Source of the DNA: Haemaphysalis longicornis
Taxonomy: Eukaryota > Arthropoda > Arachnida > Ixodida > Ixodidae
Direction of reading: 5' to 3'
Length of the DNA stretch: 64,000 nucleotides
Assembly (NCBI GenBank): GCA_013339765.2
Contig: CM023448.1
Span: forward strand, 285,874,817 to 285,938,816
The notes beneath the pieces are model-generated. The model saw only the letters and a list, made by a program, of their open reading frames with translations. It was not told where the DNA came from and did not search any database. The position numbers and the translations under genes are program-made. Below are positions 46,360 through 57,666 of this stretch, in pieces; the stretch's first letter is position 1, and each line of letters opens with the position of its first letter.

Positions 46360-46400
46360 TCATACCCACTTAAGGTGATTGGCCAAGATTGGCAAAAAAA
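46360..46400 (-). other. LINE 3' tail box
   Basis: The plus strand shows ATACCCACTTAAGGTGATTGG, a diverged copy of the box that closes the (CCA)n-tailed LINE at 36745. The body is not recognised. Confidence 0.35.
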
Positions 46401-47324
46401 CTCCAGCATACGCCGTAGTCGTGGCGACACTTGCTCGGAACGAAAAAGACACGTCATAGCGTACGCCCCTCCAAACTGATGTCAAATGATTATCAATTTA
46501 AAAAAAAAAATGAAACAAGCTCACACTTATAGCAACATTGATGAAGTAAAGGTCGTTTCGGTGGCAAAGAAGAAGCAAATCGGCTGCAATCGTGGGCTTA
46601 AACCTCCGTGATGGTCTTGAAGGGTGCGCACAGCTTTGCTCCCTTCAAGCCTTACGCGTTAGTGGGAGCTTCCTTCATTTTTTTTTTTTTGTGACGGATA
46701 CTGATATACGGATGCAAATGTGGAGCTGAAGCAGCAAATGCAGCAGATATTTTTCGGCAAGTACAAGCAAATAGTACGAATTAACCGACTTTACTCAATT
46801 GATCAATCTAAATTAAGCGGTTTTAAAATACATTAAAAACAGAGGGACAGCGAAAATATTGAAATTTGTTTGAATTAACTGAAAGTTTGAAATACCCAAG
46901 TTTGAAGTATCGCGACTCAAAATACCTAAAGTTTCATAAATAAATTACAAAGCCATCGTCACTACCTTTCGCAAATGATGAAAAAAATAAGACACATGAG
47001 CGTACATTCCCTAAGAATGTTTGTGATGTGTATTTATACAGCTTCGGCGGTCGTCTTCGCCGGTCACAGCTTCGCCGGTCAGGTGTTGGAGGGTGCGGGG
47101 AGGGGGAAGGAGTAGAGGGTGGACTGCCCCGGCCGTAGGCTCGGCGGTTGGGGCGTCTGCTTTGGCCGGAGGGGCGTCCATCCGTGGATTGTTCCTGTTC
47201 CTCCCTTCCCTCAGTGCTTCTTCTCGACTCTAACGTGCTTCCGGGATCCTCCTCATGTTTCGAACGTACTACAACTTCGATGGTGACCACGCGATGAGAA
47301 AACCCCGGGGCGTTCGTTTTCTTC

Positions 47325-47848
47325 CCGGTTTATGTTGTTAACTTTATTAGAAAGGAAGGCCAAAGGCCGGGGGGTGGGGGGGGGGGGGTTGCGGAGGGTG
47401 GAGCACGGTCCTTATGACGCCGTCTTCAAGGGATCTCTTCAGAAGTCGTGCAGACCACTGCTAAATTGCCCGTACCAGGCCGCTTTTTGGGGCATAAATG
47501 ATGATTTCGAAGAGTGTGTCGTGTGAGACGGATGTTGGGTCGATAGAATTTGAGGTGTCGTGGTGAGGGGGAGTGAATGTACGAAAGCGAGAAAACTTGA
47601 GGCAGTGCCAGATGAGGTGGTGGAGATCGGCTGCGATGGAGTGGTGGCAGAGGGACATCGGGACGCGTGCCCTGGATAATACCATTTTCGAATGGCCTCT
47701 GGTGCCGTACAGGTGTTGGTCAGGAACTTCTTCAAGGAGATTTCTTGTGCTCGGGTCAGGGTGGGGAAGGAGGTGAGGTGGCCTGAAGGTGTGAGTGCCT
47801 TGAGGTGTTGTTGTTTCAGTTGCCTGAATCTACGGAGCCTGATTGCGG
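47325..47848 (-). pseudogene. LINE C-terminal fragment
   Basis: Minus-strand frames with frameshifts encode the post-RNase-H tail with a Cys/His motif (CHHSIAADLHHLIWHC). The fragment ends CTAATAAAGTTAAC at about 47330. It directly follows the (CT)n tail of the next LINE. Confidence 0.65.
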
Positions 47849-47927
<79 letters not shown>

Positions 47928-47957
47928 GAGAGAGCTAGAGAGAGAGAGAGAGAGATC
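47849..47957. repeat. (GA)n array, tail of the LINE at 47958-50090
   Basis: On the minus strand the LINE ends TTTAAATAAAGTTTGAT followed by (CT)n of about 100 bases. The same AATAAAG-(CT)n arrangement occurs at 13950. Confidence 0.8.
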
Positions 47958-50290
47958 AAACTTTATTTAAAGCGGCCCATGTCCGGGGCTGCGAAAATGT
48001 GGTTCTGGTGGGCCGGAAGACGTCAGGTGGGAATTCCGCAGGTGTCAGGGCCCCGCACGTGGGCAATGTGCCGGGCGAGGCGAGGCCAAAGGATGGGGCG
48101 AAGATCAGGCGGAGGAGCGGCCCAGTTTTCCCATGAGTATGGAATGTGGGATGGTAAAAGGATGGTAATAGCGCTTCGTCCTCGTGCATTCTTTGTCCTT
48201 CGTCTTTTTTGCGCTACACATCTTTTAATAATTATCGACCAACTAGCCCAACAACGTACTTTACTAAAAGGTGTGGATGAAGAAAGTGAGGTGATCTCCT
48301 GGCTCGAGGACAAGTCCAGTAGGTGTGTTTAACGTCGGGATAGGCACCACACACCTGACAGTGGGGCGTGCCATCTCGGGTCACGATATAGTGAAGAACG
48401 AGGTCACAAGGGAGGGAGAGAGTCTGAGCCTGGCGGATGTAAGTGCCTTCGCGGCGTGTGAGGTCAGAAGTGGGAGGAGGAAGATTACGGCGGGATCTGC
48501 GAAGGTCCTTCAGCTGTTGCCTCCGGGCCTTGCGATGGGCGGCGCGTTCTTCCTTGGGGCTGTAGTCCTGGGGCCAGGGTTGAGGGTCGCTCGGGTTTCG
48601 ATTTGCACGAGCAAGGGCATGAGCCCTTTCATTCCCTACAATTCCCTGGTGCCCGGGGACCCATTCTAGAAATACGTGCAGGTGACTGTGGGCTGCCATG
48701 TAGCATGTCAGCTCGTGATGAATGTGCGCAGGTAAGGAGTTAGTTGCGAATTCTCTGAGGGCAGATTGACTATCCGTGCGGATGGTAATTTGGTCAGTTG
48801 AATGGGGTTGCAGCATGATTGAATCGGCAATGGCTTAAATTTCAGCAGCTGTAGAAGAAGCTTATTACAGTGTTGACGGATGGTTTCTTCACGTGGACCT
48901 ACCGTGACAGTTGTGGCCATGTTGTCGGTAAACGTGGCGTCTGTGTAATATGTGTCATGTGATGGGCTGGAAAGATGGAGGGCTCTACTTCGGCGCCTGC
49001 CGGAGTCTGAAGACGGGTCCATGTGGCGTGGGATGGGCTTGACCATTATTCTAGGAATTGTGTTCCATGGTGGAGGTTCTTTTGGTAGAGGAGGTAAGTG
49101 ATTGCGGAGCGAGAGTGGGGTCATCGTCAGGGCAGTTGGGCCAGGGGTGGTCCGAGAAGAGCGGCGCCGGGGGTCCATCGGAGGCTATTGTGAGAAGGGC
49201 CTCCTGTGCAGCCACGTGAGCTGCTTGGCTCCCAGGAGCGGCTGGATCATGACCGGGGGTCCAGTCGATTCGGACTTGGCAGCCTGATGTTTGGAGCGCA
49301 GTGATTTGATGAATAATGTGGTAGACAGAAGGGTGGGTAGACCTGGGATGACAAAGTTCTTGGAGAGCTTCATATGAGTCTGTTAGGATGCGAACGTTGG
49401 GGGGGATGGGGAGATTGTAATCGTACATGAAGTAGTCGAGAGAATCGTGGATAGCGATGAGCTCCGCGTCCGTTGAAGTAATATTGGGAATATGGTGATA
49501 TTGGGCTCCCATGATGGACAAATTGTCCCAGCTGATCCATGCTGTGCCGACGTGTGGGTTTATGTGGCTAGCGTCTATGTAGACTTCAATTTCACCCGGT
49601 CGTTTAGTTGAGGCAAGGCGTCGGCAGCTTTGCTGTCGGAGCTTGGGCTTCCTGCGTGCGACGGGTTTTGAGGTGACGGATTGAGTGAAGTGGGGCCGCT
49701 GCCAGGGGGCTGTTAGAGCTGGAAAATCAGGTAGGGGAATATGACTTCGTTGATCCCACGCGGTGTGGAGCACATCTTGGTGGATGAGTTGTCCTTCAAA
49801 ATTGTATTGTTCCGTTTGTTCCTGAATGATGCGGTCGATTGGTGGGAGGGTCGCTGCTGGTTGGAGGTTTGCAATTTTTGTATGACGTGGGAGGCCAGTA
49901 ATGGTGAGTAGGGTGGAATAGTGAAGAACTTGTAGCGTGCGTCGTTTGGCGCAGTTTTCCCTCCGTACAAATGAATGCCCACCGCTACTGCTCTTCCGAG
50001 GGTGGTGATAGCCTTTGGTTTGTCTCCCCCATGTTTGTTTGAGAGCCGTCGGAGGGTGTGCTGCACGAAGTTCCATTTCTGCTTTTAAGACGATTACGCC
50101 ATATTGTCAAGACGCCATGATTACCGACCTCCAGTGCGCAGTGACGGGACTCGAAAAGGTCCTCCCCGACCTTGGGCTGTCCCTCTCACCTCACAAAACA
50201 GAATTCCTTGCCATTTTCGGCCGTCAACCCGCCACCGATTTCCTCGCGGAAGCTAGGCGATCACTTGCGCCGAGAAACTCGTGCATTGGG
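47958..50290 (-). mobile_element. I-clade LINE 3' half with two RNase H domains, 5' part inverted
   Basis: Minus-strand frames 50076-49051 and 49178-48232 encode a connector, RNase H 1 (YIDAS near 49580, AELIAIHDSLD, LTDSYEA, WTPGHD), RNase H 2 (YYTDAT near 48945, TDSQSALREF, WVPGHQG, GNERAHALA) and a Cys/His tail (CQVCGAYPDVKHTYWTC). Frameshifts occur within RNase H 2. At 50085-50290 the plus strand carries reverse-transcriptase sequence (DDYAIL, then LGLSLSPHKTEFLAIF) inverted with respect to the rest, as in a twin-primed insertion. Confidence 0.75.
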
Positions 50291-50600
50291 TTCGCGTATG
50301 GCACGCGACTCGACTGAAACACGCTTATCTTGGAAATTGGCCCAGGAAAATTTTAGAGCGAAGTTGTTTACGTCTAACCCCTGTATCCATGCCCCACACG
50401 CGTTCACTGCGGGGTATAGAGGGTGTATACCACACCCACTCAAGATTTCATAGTGGACGTCTCACGGCCCGTTGCCACCTGACTGCGGTCCTGCGTAGTC
50501 CAGCAGTTTGGGTTGGTGTGTTACACAGACAATACGATGCCTACGACGCGTTAGGCAAACGTACAGCCCCGTGTTTGGCCGTTAGAATGAAAATCCAGTA

Positions 50601-50800
50601 CAGTAGATTCGCGATAATTCAAACACGAAGGGACCCCAGGATTTTGTTTGAATGATCAGAAGTTTGAATTGTCAGAAGTTCTCGTAAATATGGCTTAAAG
50701 CATGAAAGTTCAAAACAGTGACTCAAAATATCACTCAAAACAATGACTCGAAACAAGAAATTCGGAGAAGCTTGCGCTCACGCGCAAGACTTGAATGTCG
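50601..50800 (+). mobile_element. Tigger/pogo-like left end fragment
   Basis: TA then CAGTAGATTCGCGATAATTC matches tick Tigger/pogo-type terminal sequence. The following TTTGAAT/TTGAATT-rich stretch resembles 46850-46930. No right end is found. Confidence 0.45.
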
Positions 50801-51222
50801 AAGCTGTTGTATAGGTGGTCATTGACGGACACAAAGTTGAGTTTTAGTATAGTTGTGGTGTCGTGGTTGACGTCGCCGGCATTTTATTTCAATGACATTA
50901 GGTTGAGCAAGGCCAGAGTGAGCTCGTCGTTTTCCTCGACGCTTTCGTACGCCACTCTGCAAGCGCGACTTACCGTCCCTAGTGCATGCTTTGCACGCCG
51001 ATCCTCTCGAAGCGCGGCCTCTTCCTCGGCCGTGCGAACTATCCACGTCCCGGCCATGTGGAGTCAATGATCACCTACAGCAGCTTCAACTTTGAAGTCG
51101 CGGCTCTTCTACGGTACAGAGCACATGCGCACGACACGACGACGAACGAACGAGGGGCGTACGTTATGACGTGCCATTCTCGTTCCGAGCAAGTGTTCTC
51201 GCGATACGGCGAACTCTGGAGT

Positions 51223-51253
51223 TTTATTTATTTATTTACTTACTTAAAATAAT

Positions 51254-51335
<82 letters not shown>
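51223..51335. repeat. (TTTA)n microsatellite
   Basis: About 27 units. It separates two LINE fragments. Confidence 0.95.
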
Positions 51336-51337
<2 letters not shown>

Positions 51338-51800
51338 TAATTGTAGGCCTATTAAAGGCCTAGACACCTATTTAGAGGCCACAGCTCTTCGCTTACTTAT
51401 TGAATACATCGGCGGCAAGTTGTAAGCGGTCCTGTAATCTCCCCCACCGAGCCCTTGCCAGTCCACACCGTGACATCGTCGGCGTACAAGCCATGGTGCA
51501 GGTCTGGTATGACCCCTAGTTTAGCGGGGAGGCCAATGAGGGCAAAATTGAACAGTAGGGGAGACAGAACCACTCCTTGTGGCGTACCCCTCCTATTAAG
51601 GTTGATGGGGTCCCAAGCAATGTCTCAGATCTTGATAACGGCTTTCCGTCCTGATAGAAAGTCCCGTACGTAGTTGTAAGTCCGGTTCTCACAGTCTAGA
51701 CCATTGAGGTTGACTAAGATAGCCTGGTGGGTGACATTATCAAATGCCCCTTTTAGGTCGAGGGCCAGTACGGCTTTTGGCGTGTGGCTGTTGGCTTGCA

Positions 51801-52640
51801 TCATGATATCGTATTCAGTTGTAACAGGATATCATGAGTTGAAAGATGCGGCCTAAAGCCACACATGGTGGATGGCAACTTTCCGGTGCTTTTTAGGCAT
51901 TTCTGCATCCTCGTGAGGACAATGTGGTCCATAAGCTTCCTCAAGCAAGAAATCAAAGAGATGGGACGGAAGTTTTCAATGCCTGGTTCCTTGCCAGGTT
52001 TGGGGATGACTAGCACTTCTTCAGTCTTCCATTCCGGTGGGAGGGTGCCGCTCTTCCAGCAAATGTTCATGTATGCGGTGAGAGCAGTCACGGAGGAAGA
52101 CTCGAGGTTCGCTAGCGCTTTCTTGGTTATCTCATCTCGTTCCGGAGTGCTGTTGCGTCTAAGTCTTGCTGGCAAGAGATCCCGAACATCAATGTGACGC
52201 TCGAGGCGAGCGAGGACGATATGCTCCATGAGTTTTACGACACATGATGTTTCAATGGAGGGGGGCTTGTTCGGTTTTGGAATGAGGTGAACGTCGGCGA
52301 GCTTCCATTCGGCAGGAATCTTGCCCTCTCGCCACACTCTATTGAGGCACGCGGTGAGGGACATGAGGGAGTCGTCATCGAGGTTGGCTAGTAGCCTGTT
52401 GGAAATTCCACCAGGACGCGGCGCCGTGTTTTTCCGTAAGCGGGTCAGTGCCGCTCGTACCTCCGAGATGAGGATGTATCGGTCCAGTGTGGGGTTTGGC
52501 TCGCCATCGTAGTCTATGTGGTGCTGTTGCGGACCGGGGAGGGGGGGGGGGGGGGGGGGGGGGGGAGAATTTCGCCTCGAGGTTTCAGTGACGTTGTCTT
52601 CGAAGGGAAGTGGTCGAGGAGGTAACGAAGAATTTTCCAA
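51801..52640 (-). pseudogene. LINE reverse transcriptase with a doubled N-terminal part
   Basis: The 279-codon frame carries two successive versions of the same region: about 52460-52160 (LACLNRVW-type, EWKLADVHLIPKPNK, KLMEHIVLARL) and 52160-51830 (LTAYMNICW, EWKTEEVLVIPKPGK, KLMDHIVLTRM). The second leads on into the palm. This looks like a join between two LINE copies. Confidence 0.7.
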
Positions 52641-53034
52641 GTTTTCGACGTGCTCCCATGGTCATGGCGTCACAAAGAAAGAGCCAACTCTCACGGAAAT
52701 GTTCACGCGCGTATTTTGCCGCATTTTCAGTGAGCTGCGCAATGCGGATGCGGAGCGTCGTTTTTTCCAGCGCTTTTGCAGTCTGCGTCTAGCTTCCCAT
52801 ATGTGTAGAAGGTGTGTGTCTACGCAGGGATTGTCGCTATTTTGTATGTTAGTAGTACAGGCGACCTGGTCCTGAATAAGTTGGGTTATCCATGCGGAAT
52901 ATTGGTCTTCCTCCATCGGATCTGGGATGTCCTCTGTATGCTGCGATGACCTCATCTTCCTAAAACCGACCCAGTCTGTCAGGGAGGCACGTGCCACTGT
53001 GCGGACTAACTCAGGGCCTGAAATGACTAATTAA

Positions 53035-54079
53035 AAAATTACGCCCACCCTGGTGTGATGCAACGCATCTCATGGGGGGTTCCATTGGCGTTTTCCATCG
53101 TATTAATTACGCTTAACGTTGTCAAGGCACTTGAGTGCCGTTATCTTCAGTATCCGAACCGAACACCTCCCCCATCTGGAGGCGTGCAACGAAGTCGCTT
53201 TGCACCCCGACACGCTCGGAATAGCCGGGGCGAGTTGTGCTGCATTCGCCTTTACGTCATGTTGATGCGTGCATCGCCATCAAAACTACTGCGAGGAATT
53301 CCGAACGCCTTATCAACCAACATCTTTTCAGCAGCCTGCACCCGACGAATTCCCGCCTTCGTTGCTCCGAAATGGATGCCTTGACAAAGCAAACATACAA
53401 AGCCGCATCGGTCCCCCTACACGAGCCACCAAACAGCTCAAACACAGAAAAAGAGTGCCTCCGGTCAATTTCTTTTGCTCTTTATGTCCTTTCGCCCAAC
53501 CACTATCGGCGTTCTAGCTATCATGGAGCTGCCCTCGTGCTAGCGTGAATACAGCTGTTGAAGGCCACCGAAGCGACATAATGCCGCGGGACGCCGCCTC
53601 TGTCTCACCAAGCAGGCAGGGATTCTCACGCGAAGGGGAGGTGGGCGTAATTTTCCATTTTCACCATGCAATGCACATGCAGTACACGTATGCTCAGGTA
53701 CGGTTTTTATTGCAGACGAGAAAGAGTGCCTTGTGGTCCGTAAAGTGCACAGTTAGGGGCTCGACGATGAGAGTGCAAGCGTAATGCGGACGACCGTCGA
53801 CTGAGACCGTCGGAGACGCGGCATGCCGCTTTATATTCACAGCGCCCGAAGGAGAGGAGAGCGCGGAGAGAGAGAGTACTGCACATGCGCAGGGCGCGCA
53901 GCGCCGCGCACCGGCGCCTAGCAAAGGAGTGAGAGCGCGCTGCGCCAACCCGCAGCTGTTTGGGAGAGAGTGTTCGCTATCGGAGAGAGGAGAGGAGGAG
54001 AGCTAGGTGCAGCTGTGCGGACAACGCCGGACAGACGCAGGAAGGACAGAGGGGCGAGCATGAGATGCGTTGCATCTAA
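53035..54079 (-). mobile_element. Helentron-like element A
   Basis: In minus orientation it begins TTAGATGCAACGCATCTCAT and ends with a second hairpin (GATGCGTTGCATC) and GGCGTAATTTTTT. The minus strand 53948-53694 encodes a fragment of an endonuclease-type end (LTVHFTDHKALF). The same termini delimit elements B and C. It interrupts the LINE endonuclease. Confidence 0.65.
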
Positions 54080-54740
54080 TAATAAAATCATCGCTGCCCA
54101 GTGTATCTTGTTTGTTTCGCCATACGCGCGTCACCTGCTGGTTGCTCAGGGAGAGGTCTGGCGTTGTATCACGAGAGGTGCTTGTGCCCATGCGAGTGGT
54201 TATATTAGCTCGTTGAGTATCATCCACGCTTTCTCGTCTATGTACTTGTGAAGGTAGTTGCCCCTTAGACTAGCGTAAGTGTAACCCCAAAGTGGGCGCA
54301 CCGCGTTGAAGTCTCCACTGACGATGAGTTGATGCTTGCCTGCATGCTTTGTCTCGAGCCACTTCCAGCGTGGGCCTGGGGGAAAACATTTGGGTCTGCA
54401 GCATACATTGAGATGGAAGATGGGTAAGGAGGTCTTTGAGCCCTTGGCGGGCAGTAGTTCTAGGAGTATGCCTGGGGCTCCTGCGAGTCATAGAATGTGC
54501 TATACAGCGGTGATTGACTTGGGTATCAGCGTGTGTAACAGTCGCTCCCATCCGCATGATAGGTGATATATCCGGGTAGCGAAGCGTGGGAGTTTCTTTC
54601 TTGCAATGCGATAACGTGCGGGGGTGTTTCTTGAGTTGTAATATACAGGATTAGTTGTGCACGTTTCTCACGGAAACCGTGGCAGTAACACTGCCAAACT
54701 ACCGTTTCGCCGCGATTCTGTCTATCCTTATTAGGAGGAC
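54079..54740 (-). pseudogene. LINE AP endonuclease
   Basis: Starts with the WN-type motif altered to VWQCYCHGFREKRAQL, has PHVIALQE (catalytic Glu) and ends with TLGSDDFII (Asp of the SDH-type motif changed context). The insertion site of the Helentron-like element is exactly behind DDFII. Confidence 0.65.
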
Positions 54741-54999
54741 CCAACTTCTTCCATGGCATATTTTGGTGGAGGAGGAAGGGAGGTAGTGACGCGAGTGCAC
54801 TGACTGGGAGGTGCTTCAATTTTCGCAAGTCCTTCCTCGAAATTGACATGCACATCTTTGAGGGCTTGCATGGCCTGGTGAGTTGCTCCGTAATCGTTCG
54901 TTGCGAGGAGGTCAGCTTCTGCAGGACAGAACGTATACCCGCCACTTCGTCTCGAGTGGTAAATGGCGGGTACCGCTTGGGGCAGACTTTAGATGCGGT

Positions 55000-55939
55000 T
55001 ATGTGTGGACCTTTACTAAGCCCACAATGCGGTGTGCAGATGTGCTGAGGCTCGTTGAGGGAGGCACCGCTTACCTTGCACTTGGGCGTGGCGGGAGGCG
55101 AGGGGTAAACGTCCGCTCGGTGGCCCATTTGATGAGAGAGCGTGCAAAAGGGCGACCGTGTGGGGGGTAGCATCGGAGGAGGGCTTGATTTATGTATACG
55201 TAGTACGGCACTCGCTTGCCTCGAAATGTAGTGACGAAGGCTTTGGACTCTCCGAGGCGACGAGCTGTGAGCACTTCGTAGCCGGGAGCGGTAATGAGCG
55301 ACTTGACGTACTCAAGATGATGTTCCTGTGCGATGTTAGTGTATGCTGCCACGGCAGGAGTTGTCCGGAGTGATCTAGTAAGCTGAGACTTCGTGTCTGT
55401 TGCCAAAGACCACAACCTTCTGAAGGTTCTCGAGCGTTCGCGGAGCTGCTAAAGATGGTGTGCTGACGACTATGACGTTCTGCTCCGCGCCAATGCGGAG
55501 CTGGAAAGGTGCTGTTGAAGTAGGCAAACCCGATCTCCACGCAGTGAGAAATTGGGTCTGCACGAGAAAGCTGGAGGCCGTTTCTGGGGCGGATGCCTAT
55601 CTTAAAGTCGTCCGCGGGTAGAGGTCGTTGCCTAGGTTGATGCGTGGACGGGCGATGGCGGAGCGCTAACGTCAGCGGCGATTTGGGAGCAGGCTTATAC
55701 TGGGGAGGAGTACGTCGTCGGTGCGAGCGGCGTACTACTTCAATCCATGGGCTGGAGATTTCTTCGTCGGTTTCCGTGGTGGCCGGGGATGTGGTGTCGG
55801 TGTCATTTCCTTCCATAATTCCCTCAGGTGGGTTTGAAGGGGGTGACAAGCTTGCAATTGGATCGTCGGTGGGGGTGCGCGCTGACGCCATGCCTGCCTT
55901 CAAAGGAGCCGGCGGCGTGGTTGCCTCGCCACGAGGCAT
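55000..55939 (-). pseudogene. LINE ORF1 (gag-like)
   Basis: Two overlapping frames (55939-55190 and 55415-55071) plus the knuckle at about 55045-54990. It has a Pro/Ser/Thr-rich N-terminus, then KIGIRPRNGLQLS and VLTARRLGESKAFVTTF as in LINE ORF1 proteins of ticks. A frameshift separates the halves. Confidence 0.6.
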
Positions 55940-56228
55940 TACGCTTAGCGCGCCTGTCTTGAGATGCTTGCAAAATTGCGAATTCTGGACTCAGTGATGC
56001 AGATGGTATCCTTGTGTTCCTGGTGACGTTAGGAAGAACGCTCGGTGGTCAGCTGCAGTGGGGGTGATTATTGAACGCTAAAGTAACAATTTAAATTCAG
56101 GTCCACTTTCAGCAAGAGTACTGGTTTAGTTCCGATTCCGGTTCTCAGTCTGTTCCGGTTCGACGCCGTGGTAGCATTTCGCTTCTTTGGGACTACGGTA
56201 TACAGTTAAACCGGGATATAACGAAGTT

Positions 56229-56789
56229 GACAAAAAAATTACCCCACCTTCCCGCGAGGGGAACCCTCTGGAGATGCGACGCACCTTGGGGGTTCACTTG
56301 GTGTTTCCGTTGGGTTGATTCTCTAATTGCTTGAAACGTGTGAGGAACGCGTATGATGTATTCTTTATTTAACACGCGTCGTAACGTTAACGATGACAGC
56401 CTTGTGGTCGCTGAAGTGTACGGGTAGTGGATGGTGAAGTAACGGGACCACCGTGCAATTTGCAGCAAAGATCAAGTCTATGCACGTGCCCGAAATCGGA
56501 ACGCCGGTGCTGGAACGACCGCGGCTATGACGCAACGTGGCGCGGCTATGACGCTACACAATCCAACACAATCCACTTTAATCCAATCCAATCCAAATCC
56601 AAGCCAAACCAAGCCAATCGAATCCAGTCCAATGCCGCTCGCGAGAGAGTGTTCGCTATCGGAGAGGAGAGGGGTGAGCGGCGGAGAGCGCAGCTCGCGC
56701 GGCGAGGAGAATGGGGGAGGGGTGTGGACGGGCAACAACAACGCCGTATGGAGGGACAAGGCGAGTGAATGAGATGCAGTCGCATCTAA
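56229..56789 (-). mobile_element. Helentron-like element B
   Basis: In minus orientation it begins TTAGATGCGACTGCATCTCA and ends with the hairpin and GGGGTAATTTTTTT. The minus strand near 56480-56365 encodes an endonuclease fragment (IDLIFAANC, then PVHFSDHKAVIV) homologous to that in element A. Confidence 0.65.
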
Positions 56790-57666
56790 AATTACACCAT
56801 CTTCCCGTGGGGAACCCTGATGAGGATGCGAAGCATCATGGGGGTTCCGTGTGGTTCCATTGTGTTGCCGTTATGTTGAATGATCTGGTGCTTAGTAGCG
56901 CCAGAGGGAATTCTGCACCCGGATCCACACCGGTGGCAAAGGCACGCAAGTACTGTTGTGTGACGGTGAGTACGCGGTGGTTCTCGAGGCGCGGAAACTC
57001 GTCCATCATGTTCTTGTCGATGTTGTCTCTGTGGTAGAATCGGTAGTCTCCGTCAGCGTTGGTGAGGTAAAGGTTGTTGACATTGGTGCACCGGCTCAGA
57101 GCAATGTACACGCACTCCTCTTCGCAGCTTTGTCTTCTTCTTCGGCGGTTCCCCTACGGGAAGATGACGACGGTGGTTGAACGCGAACCTATCTCGTGAT
57201 GGATTCTTTGGTTGGCCAATCCCTAGGGGCATCCTGCCACAATCAGCATCAGAGGCGCTGCGGACGGGGCTAGTTGAGCTGCAAGGCTCGTGGCGCTTCC
57301 CGCCACAGCTTTCCCACGGGCAATTCAACATCAAGTTTTCAGTTCGTCGTTTCCGTTGACGTTCAGCTTCGCGTGCCTTCGTTGTATCAGTAGCTTCTTG
57401 ACGTAGTTTGAATGAGTCAATGACACAAGGCGCGTTCGTAGAACTTGCTCCTGTCCCGGATTTGTAGCGTAGTGGGAAGAGCACCGCGTACCTCCCGTTG
57501 CGGCCAGAGAGTCGTGGGATCGAAACCGGGCGCCGTTTACTATTTCTTTTTTTTATTGTGTAGTATCGCGCAGCTGTGGGTGTAAGGAGGACAGTTGCGC
57601 ATGCGCAGTGTGAGTGCGGACGCCGACGCGGGACATGCCGAGACCATAAGATGCTTTCGCATCTAA
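56790..57666 (-). mobile_element. Helentron-like element C with helicase remnant
   Basis: In minus orientation it begins TTAGATGCGAAAGCATCTTA and ends GGTGTAATTTTA next to element B. The minus strand 57111-56836 encodes YIALSRCTNVNNLYLTN, the last helicase motif of Helitron-type Rep/helicase proteins, and its C-terminal extension. A tRNA-like GATCGAAACC stretch near 57515 is probably chance or captured sequence. Confidence 0.68.

Larger units (their letters stand above)
51440..55990 (-). mobile_element. Near full-length I-clade-like LINE, interrupted and frameshifted
   Basis: In minus orientation: an ORF1-like gag (55939-55000) with a zinc-knuckle-type CTPHC...H...C, an AP endonuclease (WQCYCHGFREKR near 54700 to LGSDDFII at 54080), a Helentron-like insertion (53035-54079), a connector (53030-52640), and a reverse transcriptase (52640-51440) with ENFRPISLISC, LALDLKGAFDNV, TPQGVVLSPLLF and YADDV at 51486-51472. 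The sequence ends just after YADDV. Frameshifts are frequent and a 25-base G run sits at 52541. Confidence 0.78.

Noticed and set aside
57465..57530. Functional tRNA gene
   Set aside because: A tRNA-like A/B-box hint exists, but no cloverleaf can be drawn and it lies inside a decayed Helentron-like element.
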